Positions 7,143-16,439 of a stretch of DNA of 64,000 nt are shown one piece after another. How positions within the stretch are numbered: the first letter of the stretch is position 1; each line of letters opens with the position of its first letter. Where the stretch lies: assembly GCA_026707545.1 (NCBI GenBank), contig JAPOWR010000001.1, forward strand, positions 496,001-560,000, given 5' to 3'. This stretch comes from Acidobacteriota bacterium. Its GTDB lineage: Bacteria > Acidobacteriota > Thermoanaerobaculia > Multivoradales > Multivoraceae. The position numbers and the translations under genes are program-made. The notes under the pieces are model-generated. The model made no database searches and was not told the origin of the DNA. It worked only from the letters and a program-made list of their open reading frames with translations.

Positions 7143-8879
7143 TTACTCCTCCTTCTCAACCCACCACGCCCGCGTACCGGGGACGAACGCGGTGACGCCC
7201 GCCGGCCCGAGTTCGACGCCGCGCATCCGCTTGCTGAAGCCCCAGGTCGTGCTGTAGTTCCACAGGAACAGGGCCGGCTGGTCGGCCTGGACGTGGGCCT
7301 GCAGTTCGCGCAACAGCTCGGCGCGGCGGTCGCGGTCGAGTTCCATGCGGGAGCGGTCGAACAGTTCGTCGACCTTGGGGTTGCTGTAGCTGTCGTAGTT
7401 GCGGCCGTTGTCGATCGCTTCGGTGTGGAAGAAGTTCCGCCAGATGTCCGGGTCGGCGAAGACCTGGTAGGTGTCGACGTGGGCGATCATCTCGTGCTGG
7501 ATGAGCAGCGGCGAGCGGCTCGCGTTCTCCTGGATCTCGGTGTCGAAGGAGACGCCGATGCGCCGCAGGTCGTCTCGGTAGATGTCGACCATACGGCGGG
7601 CGTCGACGAAGGACTGGGGCAGGTTCATCATGAAGTGGAAGCGGACCTGCTCGCCGTCGATCTCCTTGTAGCGCCAGCCGTCGTCGGGACTGGTCAGCCA
7701 GCCGGCCTCGTCGAGCAGGGCGGCGGCCTTCTCGAGGTCGTACGCCAGCGGCTCGACATCGGGGTTGTGGCTCCAGTGGCTGGGCGGGAACATCCCGTTG
7801 GAGCGGGTGTAGACGTTCCAGCTCACCTGCCGCAGCACGCGCTCGGCGTCGTAGGCGTGGGCCATCGCGCGGCGCACCCGGACGTCGCCGAAGAAGTGGT
7901 TGTTACCGCCCTGCTGCCAGCCGATGTAGGCCTGCATCCAGCGCGGCCCCCAGGCCTTGACGCCGGCGGCGTGGAACTCCTCGTCGTTGGTCTGGCTGCC
8001 GTGCTGCTGGACGGTCAGCCAGATGTCGTCGAGCTGTCCCTTGCGGAACTGGAGCAGGGCGGCGTTGCGATCGCTGTGGGTGGTGATCGCCTGGCGGCGA
8101 ATGGGCGGCTTGTCGTGGTGGTAGTCCTCCCAGCGTTCGACGACCACGCGGTCGGCGTGGATCCACTCGACGAACCGGAACGGCCCGTTGCCGATGCCGA
8201 GTTCCCGCAGGTAGCGGTTGTAGTAGGCGCTCGTGCGCAGGGTCGGATCGGCCGCGCGCTCCTCGGGGTTGTTCAGGATGTGCGCCGGGACGACGGGGAA
8301 GTAGAGGTTGTCGATGCGGAGCGCGGAGACCTGCCGGTGGACGACATCGAAGGTGATGTCGTCGATGATGCGGATGTCCTCGATCTCGGCGGCCTTGTAC
8401 TTGTAGTCGACCGCCGGCACGTTGTCGTCGGCGATCGCCTCCCAGGTGAAGCGGACGTCCTCGGAGGTGACCGGCGCGCCGTCGTGCCAGCGCATGCCGG
8501 CATGGAGCCTGATGCGGTGAACGAGGCCGCCCTCCAGTTCCTCGACCTCGTCCACCATCGCCGGGTTCCACTCCGCGGTGAGGTCCGGGGCGCGGTGAGC
8601 GATCGGGTCGAACAGCAGGCGATAGAGGAAGCCGTCGGTCCAGGCGCGGATGAAGAGTGGGTTGAGCGACGTCGGCTGGTCGAGCGAGTAGCGGTTGATC
8701 GTGGCCTCGGTATCGGCCCGCTCGGAGTCGAACGGCGCGAACAGCGAATCCGGGTTGGAGATCGGATCCGTGCCCGGGTCGTAGTCGAACATCGCGCTCC
8801 GGGCCGGTGCGGCGGGATGGCCCAGGCAGCCCGTCAGCAGCAGGGCGGCGAGGCCGGCGACGCTGAGCCGAGCGATCAC
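7143..8879 (-). CDS. Family 5 extracellular solute-binding lipoprotein (peptide/oligopeptide type)
   Basis: 578 residues. The GTG start at 8879 overlaps the stop of the upstream gene (GTGA). A lipoprotein signal ends in LLLTGC, with Cys18 the lipidation site. The body shows SBP_bac_5 features: YSLDQPTSLNPLFI, LHAGMRWHDGAPVTSEDVRFTWEA, then the DVRVRRAMAHAYDAERVL and AALLDEAGW motifs. It would bind peptides or similar solutes in the periplasm for an ABC importer. No permease or ATPase genes adjoin it, so it is an orphan binding protein or serves a distant transporter. Confidence 0.9.
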   Translation of the reverse strand: MIARLSVAGLAALLLTGCLGHPAAPARSAMFDYDPGTDPISNPDSLFAPFDSERADTEATINRYSLDQPTSLNPLFIRAWTDGFLYRLLFDPIAHRAPDLTAEWNPAMVDEVEELEGGLVHRIRLHAGMRWHDGAPVTSEDVRFTWEAIADDNVPAVDYKYKAAEIEDIRIIDDITFDVVHRQVSALRIDNLYFPVVPAHILNNPEERAADPTLRTSAYYNRYLRELGIGNGPFRFVEWIHADRVVVERWEDYHHDKPPIRRQAITTHSDRNAALLQFRKGQLDDIWLTVQQHGSQTNDEEFHAAGVKAWGPRWMQAYIGWQQGGNNHFFGDVRVRRAMAHAYDAERVLRQVSWNVYTRSNGMFPPSHWSHNPDVEPLAYDLEKAAALLDEAGWLTSPDDGWRYKEIDGEQVRFHFMMNLPQSFVDARRMVDIYRDDLRRIGVSFDTEIQENASRSPLLIQHEMIAHVDTYQVFADPDIWRNFFHTEAIDNGRNYDSYSNPKVDELFDRSRMELDRDRRAELLRELQAHVQADQPALFLWNYSTTWGFSKRMRGVELGPAGVTAFVPGTRAWWVEKEE

Positions 8880-10408
8880 CGGCACACGGCGCCGCCTGCT
8901 CCGTCGATCTGGACGGGTCGCCCGCAGAACTCCTGGGCGCACATGTCGCGCAGCGTGTCGCGATCTTCGACGTTGGCCCAGCTCCTCCGGCCGTCCGGCA
9001 GGCGGCAGGCCAGGTGAGCGACGGTGGGTTCGAAGCTCGGCGCCTCGCGCTCGCCGTAGGTCGAACGGTACGAGGTCGACTTCGCGCTGCCGCCGCCGAA
9101 CATGACGGTGTAGGACTCGATCTCGGCTGGCCCCGTGTAGTCGGCTACGGCTTCGCGCTTGGGGAGCGCGTGGACTTCGGCCGTCAGGTCCTCGTGCCGG
9201 TGGGGTCGATCCGGTTCCTCGGCGCTGTAGACACCGAAGGAGTGCTTGGTCAGCATGCCGCCGTTCGCGGTGACGAGCGCGCGGCCTCCGTCCGTTTCGC
9301 GCAGGAGTTCGGCCGTGCGGGCGATCGAGTGCATCACGTAGCTGTTGAGCGGTCCGCCGCCGAACGTCAGGCCGCCGGTGACCGTGAGCGGGCGCTTTGG
9401 ATCGAGACCGAGCTCTCTTGCCGCCACCTGTACGGAACTCGGGAAGCAACTGTAGACATCGACGAAGTCGAGATCGGTCGCTTCGACGCCGGCGAGTTCA
9501 AGCGCCCGCTTGCCGGCCAGCCGGATCGCCGGCGACGAGTGGAGATTGTCGCGCTCGGAGACGAAGTAGTGGTCGACGGCGTCGGCGCCGCTGACCGGAA
9601 AGACCATCTTCGACCGCGGTACGCCCAGCGCGAGCGCCACGTCGAGCGAGCAGAGCACGAGCGCCGCCGCCATGTCGACGCGCATGTTCGCGTTCATCAG
9701 CTTCGTGTAGGGGAAGGTCACGGCGCGGTTGGCCGGCGACACCGTGCCGATCTCGGCAGCGGTCAGAGGCGTCCGGATCCACGCGTTGGGATTGTCCTGC
9801 GCCACCCGGTTGAATCCCGCCCAGAGTTCGGCGATGCGGGCGAGGTGGCCCTCGACCGTTTCGCCGCCCTGCTTCCGCAGCGCGATGTCGAACAGGGAGT
9901 AGTACTGGACGGCCTGCTGGATGCCGCGGTTCATCTCCATCTCGTGCCGCGTCCAGCGGGTGTCGCCGTAGCTCGCGTCCGGGAGTTTGGGAGGGTCGTC
10001 GTCCTGCAGCCAGTCGAGGTCCATCCCCATCTTGCGCGCCCGGCCCATCGTGCGGCCGCACTCGGCCGCGCAGAGCACGATCGCCTCGCGGCGGCCGCTC
10101 TGGATGTCCAGGGCGCTCTGGTTGAACACCGTCTGCACCTGGTTGCCGCCCACCACGGAGAGCCCGGTCTCGACCCCCGCGAGGCCGAGGGCCTCGCTCA
10201 CCATGAGCGCCGGGTTCCGGTATCCCCACACGCCCTTCATCGCACGCACCGAATCGATCCTGTCGCGCAGGCCGGGGGCCTCGGCGTCGTCGAGGCCGGC
10301 CTCGACCGCCTCGACCATCAGTTCGATCGGCGAGCGGGCCTCGGCCGGATCGTCGGCACGCTGAAGCACCTGTGCGATGCCGACCAGAACGGGAGTGCGT
10401 TTCGTCAT
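8876..10408 (-). CDS. Thiolase-like acetyl-CoA acetyltransferase family protein (SCP-x-like)
   Basis: 510 residues with a thiolase-fold core (NRAVTFPYTKLMNANMRVD, VDVYSCFPSSVQVAARELGL, GGLTFGGGPLNSYVMHSI, TANGGMLTKHSFGVYS). The N-terminal position where biosynthetic thiolases carry their nucleophilic Cys reads GGNQVQTVFNQSALDIQSG, with no Cys, as in a non-canonical acetyl-CoA acetyltransferase branch. Chemistry is therefore uncertain: acyl transfer with another residue, or thiolytic activity lost. A C-terminal extension of about 100 residues follows the thiolase core. Start ATG 10408. It shares a GTGA overlap with the downstream binding protein. Confidence 0.8.
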   Translation of the reverse strand: MTKRTPVLVGIAQVLQRADDPAEARSPIELMVEAVEAGLDDAEAPGLRDRIDSVRAMKGVWGYRNPALMVSEALGLAGVETGLSVVGGNQVQTVFNQSALDIQSGRREAIVLCAAECGRTMGRARKMGMDLDWLQDDDPPKLPDASYGDTRWTRHEMEMNRGIQQAVQYYSLFDIALRKQGGETVEGHLARIAELWAGFNRVAQDNPNAWIRTPLTAAEIGTVSPANRAVTFPYTKLMNANMRVDMAAALVLCSLDVALALGVPRSKMVFPVSGADAVDHYFVSERDNLHSSPAIRLAGKRALELAGVEATDLDFVDVYSCFPSSVQVAARELGLDPKRPLTVTGGLTFGGGPLNSYVMHSIARTAELLRETDGGRALVTANGGMLTKHSFGVYSAEEPDRPHRHEDLTAEVHALPKREAVADYTGPAEIESYTVMFGGGSAKSTSYRSTYGEREAPSFEPTVAHLACRLPDGRRSWANVEDRDTLRDMCAQEFCGRPVQIDGAGGAVCR

Positions 10409-10544
10409 CGTGTGCTTGCCCTTCAGGGCTGGTAGAACGCTGTCGAGTGGGGAACCGCGAGCGGCGAGTGTAGCTTGCCCGGTGCTCTCGGGAGGCCGCC
10501 GAACGCTGCGCTAACGTAGCCGGGTCTCCTCACCGGCCCGGCGC

Positions 10545-12287
10545 ATGCTTACCAAGCTCACGATCCGTAACTTCAAGCGCTTCGAGGAGGTCGAGATCGA
10601 GCTGGGCAACCCGGTCGTCCTGATCGGCCCGAACAACTCGGGCAAGACCTCGGCCATGCAGGCCCTGGCGCTCTGGGACATCGGCCTCAGGCGTTGGCGC
10701 GAGCGACGCGGGGGCGGCAGCGCGCCGGAGAAACGGCCTGGTGTGACGGTGAACCGCCGCGACCTGGTGGCGATGCCGGTTCCGAACGCCAACCTGCTGT
10801 GGCGCGAACTCCACACCCGGCACGTCCGCCTGGTCGACGGCCGCCAGCGCACCGACAACATCTGCATCGATGTGATCGTCGAGGGGACGACGGGCGGCGA
10901 GACGTGGACGTGCGGTCTTGAGTTCGACTACGCGAACCAGGAGTCCTTCTACTGCCGGCCGTTACGGCTCAGCACGGGAGGCACGGCCGCGCGCATGCCG
11001 ATCCCGGAGCAGGCAAGCAGCGTGGAGGTCGCCTACCTGCCGCCCATGTCGGGCCTGGCGTCGTCCGAAACGCGGCTCGATCCGGGCGCGGTGAACGTCC
11101 GGATCGGCGAGGGCCGCACCGCGGAGGTGCTGCGCAACCTGTGCTTCCGGATCCACCAGGACGATGCCGCGTCCTGGGGACAGATGGCGGAGCGCCTCGA
11201 TCGCCTGTTCGGCGTCGAACTCGATGCGCCGGTGTACGTGGAGGAGCGGGGCGAGATCACGATGCGCTACCGCGAGCGGGGAATCTGGCTCGATCTCTCC
11301 TCCAGCGGGCGCGGCCTGCAGCAGACGCTGCTCATCCTCGCGTACATGTACTCGAAGCCCGGTGCCCTTCTCCTGCTCGACGAGCCGGACGCTCACCTGG
11401 AGATCCTCCGTCAACGGGAGATCTACTCCCTGATCCGGGAGGTGGCGCAGGAAAGCAACAGCCAGATCGTCGTCGCCAGCCACTCCGAGGTGCTGCTGGG
11501 CGAGGCCGCGGGGACGGACACCGTGATCGCCTTCGTCGGCAGGCCCCACCGGATCGACGACGGCGGCGGTCAGGTCGCCAAGGCCCTGACCCGGATCGGC
11601 TTCAACCAGTACCTGCAGGCGGAGCTGACCGGCTGGGTGCTCTATCTCGAGGGGTCGACGGACCTCGCGATCCTGCGCGCGTTCGCGCGTCGACTGGGCC
11701 ATGAGGCCTCGCTCCGGGCGCTCGACCGGCCCTTCGTTCAGTACGTGGGCGACCGGCTCTCTTCCGCCGAGCGGCACTTCCACGGGTTGAGGGAGGCGTC
11801 TCCGCAGCTTAAGGGTCTCGCTCTCCTCGACGAGCTGCCGGACAAGGAGCCCGTCGCAGACGGTCTTGCGCGACTTGCCTGGCGCAGGCACGAGATCGAG
11901 AACTACCTCTGCTCCCGGCCCGCCCTCGAGGCCTGGGCCGCCGACTGGGCGCGCCAGGAGGCGTCGGGTCCTCTGTTCGAGGAGTCGGAGGCCGACCGCC
12001 ATGTCGAAGCGATGCGCGAATCCGTGGCGGAGGTGGAGAAATCGCTGGCCGACCTCGGCCGGCCGTCACCGTGGAGCGGAGAGGCGAAGGCGAGCGTCGA
12101 GTTCCTGGCGCCGCTGTTCGAGAGCTACGCCGCCAGCCTGGGTCAGCCGAATCTGATGGCGAAGACGAACTTCCACCGTCTCGCGGAGTTCGTCCCCGAA
12201 GAGGAGATAGACCCCGAGGTCGTGGAGAAGCTCGACGCGATCGCGCACGTGGCCGCGGCCGCCGAGGCGGCCGGCGAAGAGTCGTGA
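10545..12287 (+). CDS. OLD-family AAA ATPase/TOPRIM nuclease
   Basis: 580 residues. An SMC/RecF-like ATPase head has Walker A GPNNSGKTS at 28-36, a signature near LDLSSSGRGLQQT, and Walker B LLLLDEPDAHLE (Asp279, Glu280). It is followed by a TOPRIM-like motif YLEGSTDLAIL with Glu369 and Asp373. This order is that of overcoming-lysogenization-defect (OLD) nucleases, which cut or nick DNA and appear in phage defence or repair. No UvrD-like helicase adjoins, so it is not a Gabija pair. Start ATG 10545. The TGA overlaps the sulfatase GTG (GTGA), so the two are cotranslated despite unrelated functions. Confidence 0.82.
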   Translation: MLTKLTIRNFKRFEEVEIELGNPVVLIGPNNSGKTSAMQALALWDIGLRRWRERRGGGSAPEKRPGVTVNRRDLVAMPVPNANLLWRELHTRHVRLVDGRQRTDNICIDVIVEGTTGGETWTCGLEFDYANQESFYCRPLRLSTGGTAARMPIPEQASSVEVAYLPPMSGLASSETRLDPGAVNVRIGEGRTAEVLRNLCFRIHQDDAASWGQMAERLDRLFGVELDAPVYVEERGEITMRYRERGIWLDLSSSGRGLQQTLLILAYMYSKPGALLLLDEPDAHLEILRQREIYSLIREVAQESNSQIVVASHSEVLLGEAAGTDTVIAFVGRPHRIDDGGGQVAKALTRIGFNQYLQAELTGWVLYLEGSTDLAILRAFARRLGHEASLRALDRPFVQYVGDRLSSAERHFHGLREASPQLKGLALLDELPDKEPVADGLARLAWRRHEIENYLCSRPALEAWAADWARQEASGPLFEESEADRHVEAMRESVAEVEKSLADLGRPSPWSGEAKASVEFLAPLFESYAASLGQPNLMAKTNFHRLAEFVPEEEIDPEVVEKLDAIAHVAAAAEAAGEES

Positions 12288-13801
12288 CGGAAGGGTTGCC
12301 TGCCTTGGAGCGGGTCATCGCGGCCGTCGCGATCGTTGGCTTGACGCTCCTGTCCTGTGTGGCGCCTGACACCGAAGGGCCCGCAGCCGGGGCCGAGCCC
12401 CAGGAAGCCGGACCGAACATCCTGTTCCTGTTTGCCGACGACCAGCGCGCAGACACGATCCGCGCCTGGGGGAACGAGTTGATCGACACGCCGAACCTGG
12501 ATCGACTGGCGGGCGAGGGATGGAGCTTCCGGCGCAACTACGTGTTCGGCTCGAACAGCGGCGCCGTCTGCGTTCCGAGCCGGGCCATGGTGCTGACGGG
12601 CCGTAGCTGGATGCGCTCGCCGAACGACATGGAGGGTGTCCCCACGCTGCCGCGCCTGCTGGAGGCTGCGGGCTACCGAACCTTCATCACCGGTAAGTGG
12701 CACAACGGCGAGGACGCGTTGCTCCGCGCCTTCGACCGCGGCACGGCGATCTACCTCGGCGGCATGGCCGACCATACGCAGACGGAGGTCCAGGACATCG
12801 AGAACGGCGGCATGGTGCGCCGGCGGGTGGGGGAGACGTTCTCGAGCGAGATGTTCGCCGACGCGGTCATCGAGTTCCTCAACGAGCAGGCCAGGGCGGA
12901 GGCGAGCGGTGAGTCGGAGGTGCCGTTCTTCGCCTACGTCCCCTTCACGGCGCCGCACGATCCGCGACAACCGCCGCCCGAGTACCGCGAGCGCTACTAC
13001 CAGCGCAACCTGCCGCTGCCTGCCAACTACATGCCCCAGCACCCCTTCGACAACGGCGCGCTGATCCTCCGCGACGAGAACCTGGCGGCGTGGCCGCGAA
13101 CCGAGGAGGTGATTCGCGATCAGGTCGCCGAGTACTACGGCCTGATCACCCACCTCGACGAACAGGTTGGCCGGATCCTCAACACCCTGGACGAGAACGG
13201 CCAGGCGGAGGACACGATCGTCGTCTACGCCGCCGACCACGGACTGTCGGTGGGCAGCCACGGCCTGCTGGGCAAGCAGAACCTGTACGAGCACTCGATG
13301 CGCTGCCCGCTGATCATCCGCGGCCCGGGCATCCCGCACGGGAGGACCGAGGCCTTCACGTACCTCTACGACCTCTTCCCGACCCTGCTGACCGCCGGTG
13401 GCGTCGAGAAGCCGCCTGGCATCGACGGCCGGAACCTGGCGCCCCTCTGGTCCGGCGGCGATCCCACTTGGCGGCAGAGCGTGTTCCTGCCCTACCGAGA
13501 CGTCATGCGCGCGGTGCGCGATGACCGTTACAAGCTGATCGTGTACCCCAAGGTCAACCACCGCCAGCTCTTCGATCTCGCCGAGGACCCCAACGAACTC
13601 AAGAACCTAGTCGCCGATCCCGACCACGCGGAAACAGCATCCCGCCTCGAAGCCTTGCTGGAGGGCTGGAAGACCGCCATGGGTGACACTGTGCCCCTAT
13701 CCGTTTCCGACCCGGCACCCCTACACCGCGACCTCACGGGCACCGAACGCGAGCCCGACCGTTGGCAGCCGGACTGGATCGTCGAGAAGTACTTCGACTA
13801 G
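12284..13801 (+). CDS. Secreted sulfatase (formylglycine-dependent, lipoprotein)
   Basis: 505 residues from GTG 12284. The signal ends in TLLSC (Cys25), so a lipoprotein is likely. The type I sulfatase signature CVPSRAMVLTG begins at Cys96, the residue converted to formylglycine. Metal and active-site motifs follow: NILFLFADDQRADT, ITGKWHNGED, FAYVPFTAPHDP, YAADHGLSVGSHGLLGKQNLYE. The C-terminus has the usual VRDDRYKLI and QLFDLAEDPNELKNL. It would hydrolyse sulfate esters, for example of polysaccharides, in the periplasm or at the surface. No maturase (anaerobic or FGE type) is in the window. Confidence 0.93.
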   Translation: MTEGLPALERVIAAVAIVGLTLLSCVAPDTEGPAAGAEPQEAGPNILFLFADDQRADTIRAWGNELIDTPNLDRLAGEGWSFRRNYVFGSNSGAVCVPSRAMVLTGRSWMRSPNDMEGVPTLPRLLEAAGYRTFITGKWHNGEDALLRAFDRGTAIYLGGMADHTQTEVQDIENGGMVRRRVGETFSSEMFADAVIEFLNEQARAEASGESEVPFFAYVPFTAPHDPRQPPPEYRERYYQRNLPLPANYMPQHPFDNGALILRDENLAAWPRTEEVIRDQVAEYYGLITHLDEQVGRILNTLDENGQAEDTIVVYAADHGLSVGSHGLLGKQNLYEHSMRCPLIIRGPGIPHGRTEAFTYLYDLFPTLLTAGGVEKPPGIDGRNLAPLWSGGDPTWRQSVFLPYRDVMRAVRDDRYKLIVYPKVNHRQLFDLAEDPNELKNLVADPDHAETASRLEALLEGWKTAMGDTVPLSVSDPAPLHRDLTGTEREPDRWQPDWIVEKYFD

Positions 13802-14571
13802 CGGGCGTCTTCGGCCTGCGCGCGACCGCGGGCGCGGATGCCGGCGAGTCGTTCGCCGACTTCTTCGGGCCGGGGACCACGGTACATGCGGTTGACTTCG
13901 ACCTCGTAGTCCATCGCATCGCCGAGGGTCAGGTCGAAGCCGCGGTCGATCATCCGCTTGTACTGGAACATGACGTCGCGCTGGCAGGTCAGCATGTCGG
14001 TCGCCAGCTCGCGGCAGGTGGGCAGCAGGTCCTCACGCGGCACGATGCGGTTGACAAGGCCCCACTCGCAGGCGCGCTCGGCGGAGAGGTAGTTGCCGGT
14101 CAGCGAGAGTTCCTTGGCCCGGCCGGGGCCGATGGCCCGCGACAGCCGCGCGGAGAGACCCCAGCCGGAGAGCAGGCCGACGCGGGCGTGGGTGTCGGCG
14201 AAGCGCGCCTCGGGAGTTGCGATCAGGAGGTCGCAGGAGAGAGCGATCTCGAAGCCGCCTGTGACGGCGATGCCGTTGATCGCGCCGATGACGGGTTGAT
14301 GGAGCGAGCGGAGCAGCTTCGGCGGATCGGCGATCGCCCTGCGCTTGCGGTCCGGATCGCTCATCTCCTTCAGGTCGAGGCCGGCGCAGAAGGCCCGGCC
14401 GGCGCCGGTCAGGATGACCACGCCGACGTCGTCGTCCCCTCGCAGGTCCTCGATCGCTCCGGCGAGGTCGTTGCGTAGCTCTTCCGAGAGGGCGTTCAGC
14501 ACCCCGGGACGGTTCAGCGTGAGGGTGGCGATGCCTTCGGACTTCTCTACCAGCAGAACCGGCTCCGACAT
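13798..14571 (-). CDS. Enoyl-CoA hydratase/isomerase family protein
   Basis: 257 residues, full crotonase length. The oxyanion-hole segments FCAGLDLKEM and NGIAVTGGFEIALSCDLLIA are clear. The second catalytic position (HARVGLLSGWGLSARLSRAIG) has Gly/Ser where hydratases have Glu, so the exact reaction (hydratase, isomerase or other) is open. ATG 14571 follows AAGGAGAG. It converges on the sulfatase gene and both genes end in the same CTAG (13798-13801), each strand reading TAG. A role in fatty-acid or side-chain oxidation is likely from the family. Confidence 0.9.
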   Translation of the reverse strand: MSEPVLLVEKSEGIATLTLNRPGVLNALSEELRNDLAGAIEDLRGDDDVGVVILTGAGRAFCAGLDLKEMSDPDRKRRAIADPPKLLRSLHQPVIGAINGIAVTGGFEIALSCDLLIATPEARFADTHARVGLLSGWGLSARLSRAIGPGRAKELSLTGNYLSAERACEWGLVNRIVPREDLLPTCRELATDMLTCQRDVMFQYKRMIDRGFDLTLGDAMDYEVEVNRMYRGPRPEEVGERLAGIRARGRAQAEDAR

Positions 14572-14654
14572 GCTCGAACTCTCCTTGTTTCGTGGAACGG
14601 GTGCGGCATCTTACGCGGTAACCTTTTCCCTTACCTGTGCGAGGGGAGGAAGCG

Positions 14655-16439
14655 ATGGGAAGAGGACTCGTTGAGACGACGGACCTGACCCTGAATCGCC
14701 GGACCCTGCTGGCCGCGGCGGCCGGAGGCGCGGCCATGGCGATGGGGTGCGGACCGGGATCGGAACCCAGGACTTCCACGCCGGCCGCGGTCAACGGCTG
14801 GACGCCCCCGGACGATGAGCGGCGGCGGGATCTCGTGGCGACGGCGCGCTTCGGACCCAAGCAGGCCGTCCGGAGTACTTCCGGCCTCGCCATCTGCACA
14901 CATCCCCTGGCGTCCGCCGCCGCGGCCGACATGCTCGCCCTGGGCGGCAACGCTTGCGACGGTGTGCTCGCCGCCAGCATTGCCCAGGCCGTCGTCGAGC
15001 CCCACATGACGACCCTCTCGGGCTGCCTGTCGATGCTCTACTACGACGCCGCCTCCGGCGAGTACACCTACGTCAACGGCATGATGGCGGCACCGCAGGC
15101 GGTGCCGGACGTGCGGAACATGAACGTGGCCGAGTTCGGGGCGCTGATGACGAAGACCGACGGCACACTCTGCTTCGTGCCGGGGTTCTGGGGCGGCTTC
15201 GAGGCCGGTCACGAGCGCCACGGGCTGCTGCCGCGGGCCACCGTGATGGCCCCGGCCATCCACTACGCCCGCGATGGCTTCGAGATCCATCCCTTCCTGT
15301 GGGGCGAGATGTTCGTCGAGTCGGCGGTGCTGGGCCGGGAGCTCTTCAGTCGGGAGATCTACTTCAACGGCAGCACACTGCGCGACATCGGCGACAAGCT
15401 GGTGCAGAGCGCTCTCGCCGACACGCTCGAGCGGCTCGCCGAAGATGGCGGCGATCACTTCTACCGGGGCGAGTTCGGCCGCCGGTACGCCGAGACCGTG
15501 CAGGCGAAGGGCGGCCTGATCACCGCCGATGACATGGCGGCCTATGAGGCGTTCTGGGACGAGCCGGTGAAGGGCACCTACCGCGACTACGGCGTCGTCG
15601 GTTCGCCGGCGCCGGACTTCGGCGGTCAGGCCCTGGTCGAGATCATGAACATGGTCGAGCGGCTCGACCTCCAGCAGGCGGGCCCCGCGTTCGAGTCCGG
15701 CGAGACGACGCTCAAGATGATGCAGATCATCGGTCGGGTGTACGCCGACGCGGTGGGCGGCCGCTTCGACGGCACCCTGCCCGACGTGGAGCGGGCGATC
15801 TCGAAGGAGTACGCGGCGGAGCGGTTCACGACGCTCGAGGGCAAACCGGCCAGCCCCAACGACCGGTACGAGGCATTGGGCGTGGTGCCGCCGCCTCCGC
15901 CGGGCTCGAACCACGTCACGGTGGTCGACGCCGCGGGGAACGTCGCCACGGTGCTGCACTCGGTTATGTCGATGCCGTTCAGGACCGGCATCTACGTCGA
16001 CGGCGTCTATGCCTGCGCCTCTGGCGTCCACCTCGGCTCCGGTCCGGTCGAACCGGGCGGCCGGGCGCACGCGCGCATCTGCCCGAACATGTTCACGCGT
16101 GACGGCAAGCCCGTGCTCGCATCAGGGTCGCCGAGCGTGTCCCTGACCGAGAACATCGTCCAGAACACGGTCAACCTGCTCGACTTTGGCCTCGACCTCG
16201 AGAGCTCGGTCCACAAGCCACGGTTCGGCGGCTCGTCGATGAGCGTGCCCGGCGCCCTGATCGTGGAGGCCGACCTGGCCGGCGACCCGGTCGGGCGACT
16301 GGAGGATGCGGGCGCCACCGTCGAAGTGGTCAATCCCTGGAACTGGCTCTGCGGTTCCTTCGAAGGCGTCCTGATCGATGGGGACGGCGCTGTCGCCTGC
16401 GGCGATCCGAGGCGGACGGCGCAGGCGGTCGCCGTTTGA
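14655..16439 (+). CDS. Gamma-glutamyltransferase-family Ntn hydrolase, Tat lipoprotein
   Basis: 594 residues. GAGGGGAGGA just upstream selects ATG 14655 over 14637. The signal has Arg15-Arg16 (NRRTLLAAAA) and a lipobox Cys32 (AMGC), so Tat export and lipidation are likely. The body follows the GGT family (NACDGVLAASIAQAVVEPH, MMAAPQAVP, ARDGFEIHP, NVATVLHSVMSMPFRTGIYVDGV). At the site where GGT self-cleaves to expose Thr, the sequence is GSNHVTVVD, giving Ser418-Asn419 in place of Thr-Thr. The enzyme may use Ser as nucleophile or be inactive. It is divergent from the hydratase gene. Confidence 0.85.
   Translation: MGRGLVETTDLTLNRRTLLAAAAGGAAMAMGCGPGSEPRTSTPAAVNGWTPPDDERRRDLVATARFGPKQAVRSTSGLAICTHPLASAAAADMLALGGNACDGVLAASIAQAVVEPHMTTLSGCLSMLYYDAASGEYTYVNGMMAAPQAVPDVRNMNVAEFGALMTKTDGTLCFVPGFWGGFEAGHERHGLLPRATVMAPAIHYARDGFEIHPFLWGEMFVESAVLGRELFSREIYFNGSTLRDIGDKLVQSALADTLERLAEDGGDHFYRGEFGRRYAETVQAKGGLITADDMAAYEAFWDEPVKGTYRDYGVVGSPAPDFGGQALVEIMNMVERLDLQQAGPAFESGETTLKMMQIIGRVYADAVGGRFDGTLPDVERAISKEYAAERFTTLEGKPASPNDRYEALGVVPPPPPGSNHVTVVDAAGNVATVLHSVMSMPFRTGIYVDGVYACASGVHLGSGPVEPGGRAHARICPNMFTRDGKPVLASGSPSVSLTENIVQNTVNLLDFGLDLESSVHKPRFGGSSMSVPGALIVEADLAGDPVGRLEDAGATVEVVNPWNWLCGSFEGVLIDGDGAVACGDPRRTAQAVAV

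Noticed and set aside
10545..12287. Gabija anti-phage system
   Set aside because: Gabija needs an OLD-like GajA with a UvrD-like GajB. The neighbours are a sulfatase and a thiolase-like gene, with no helicase, so only a stand-alone OLD protein is supported.
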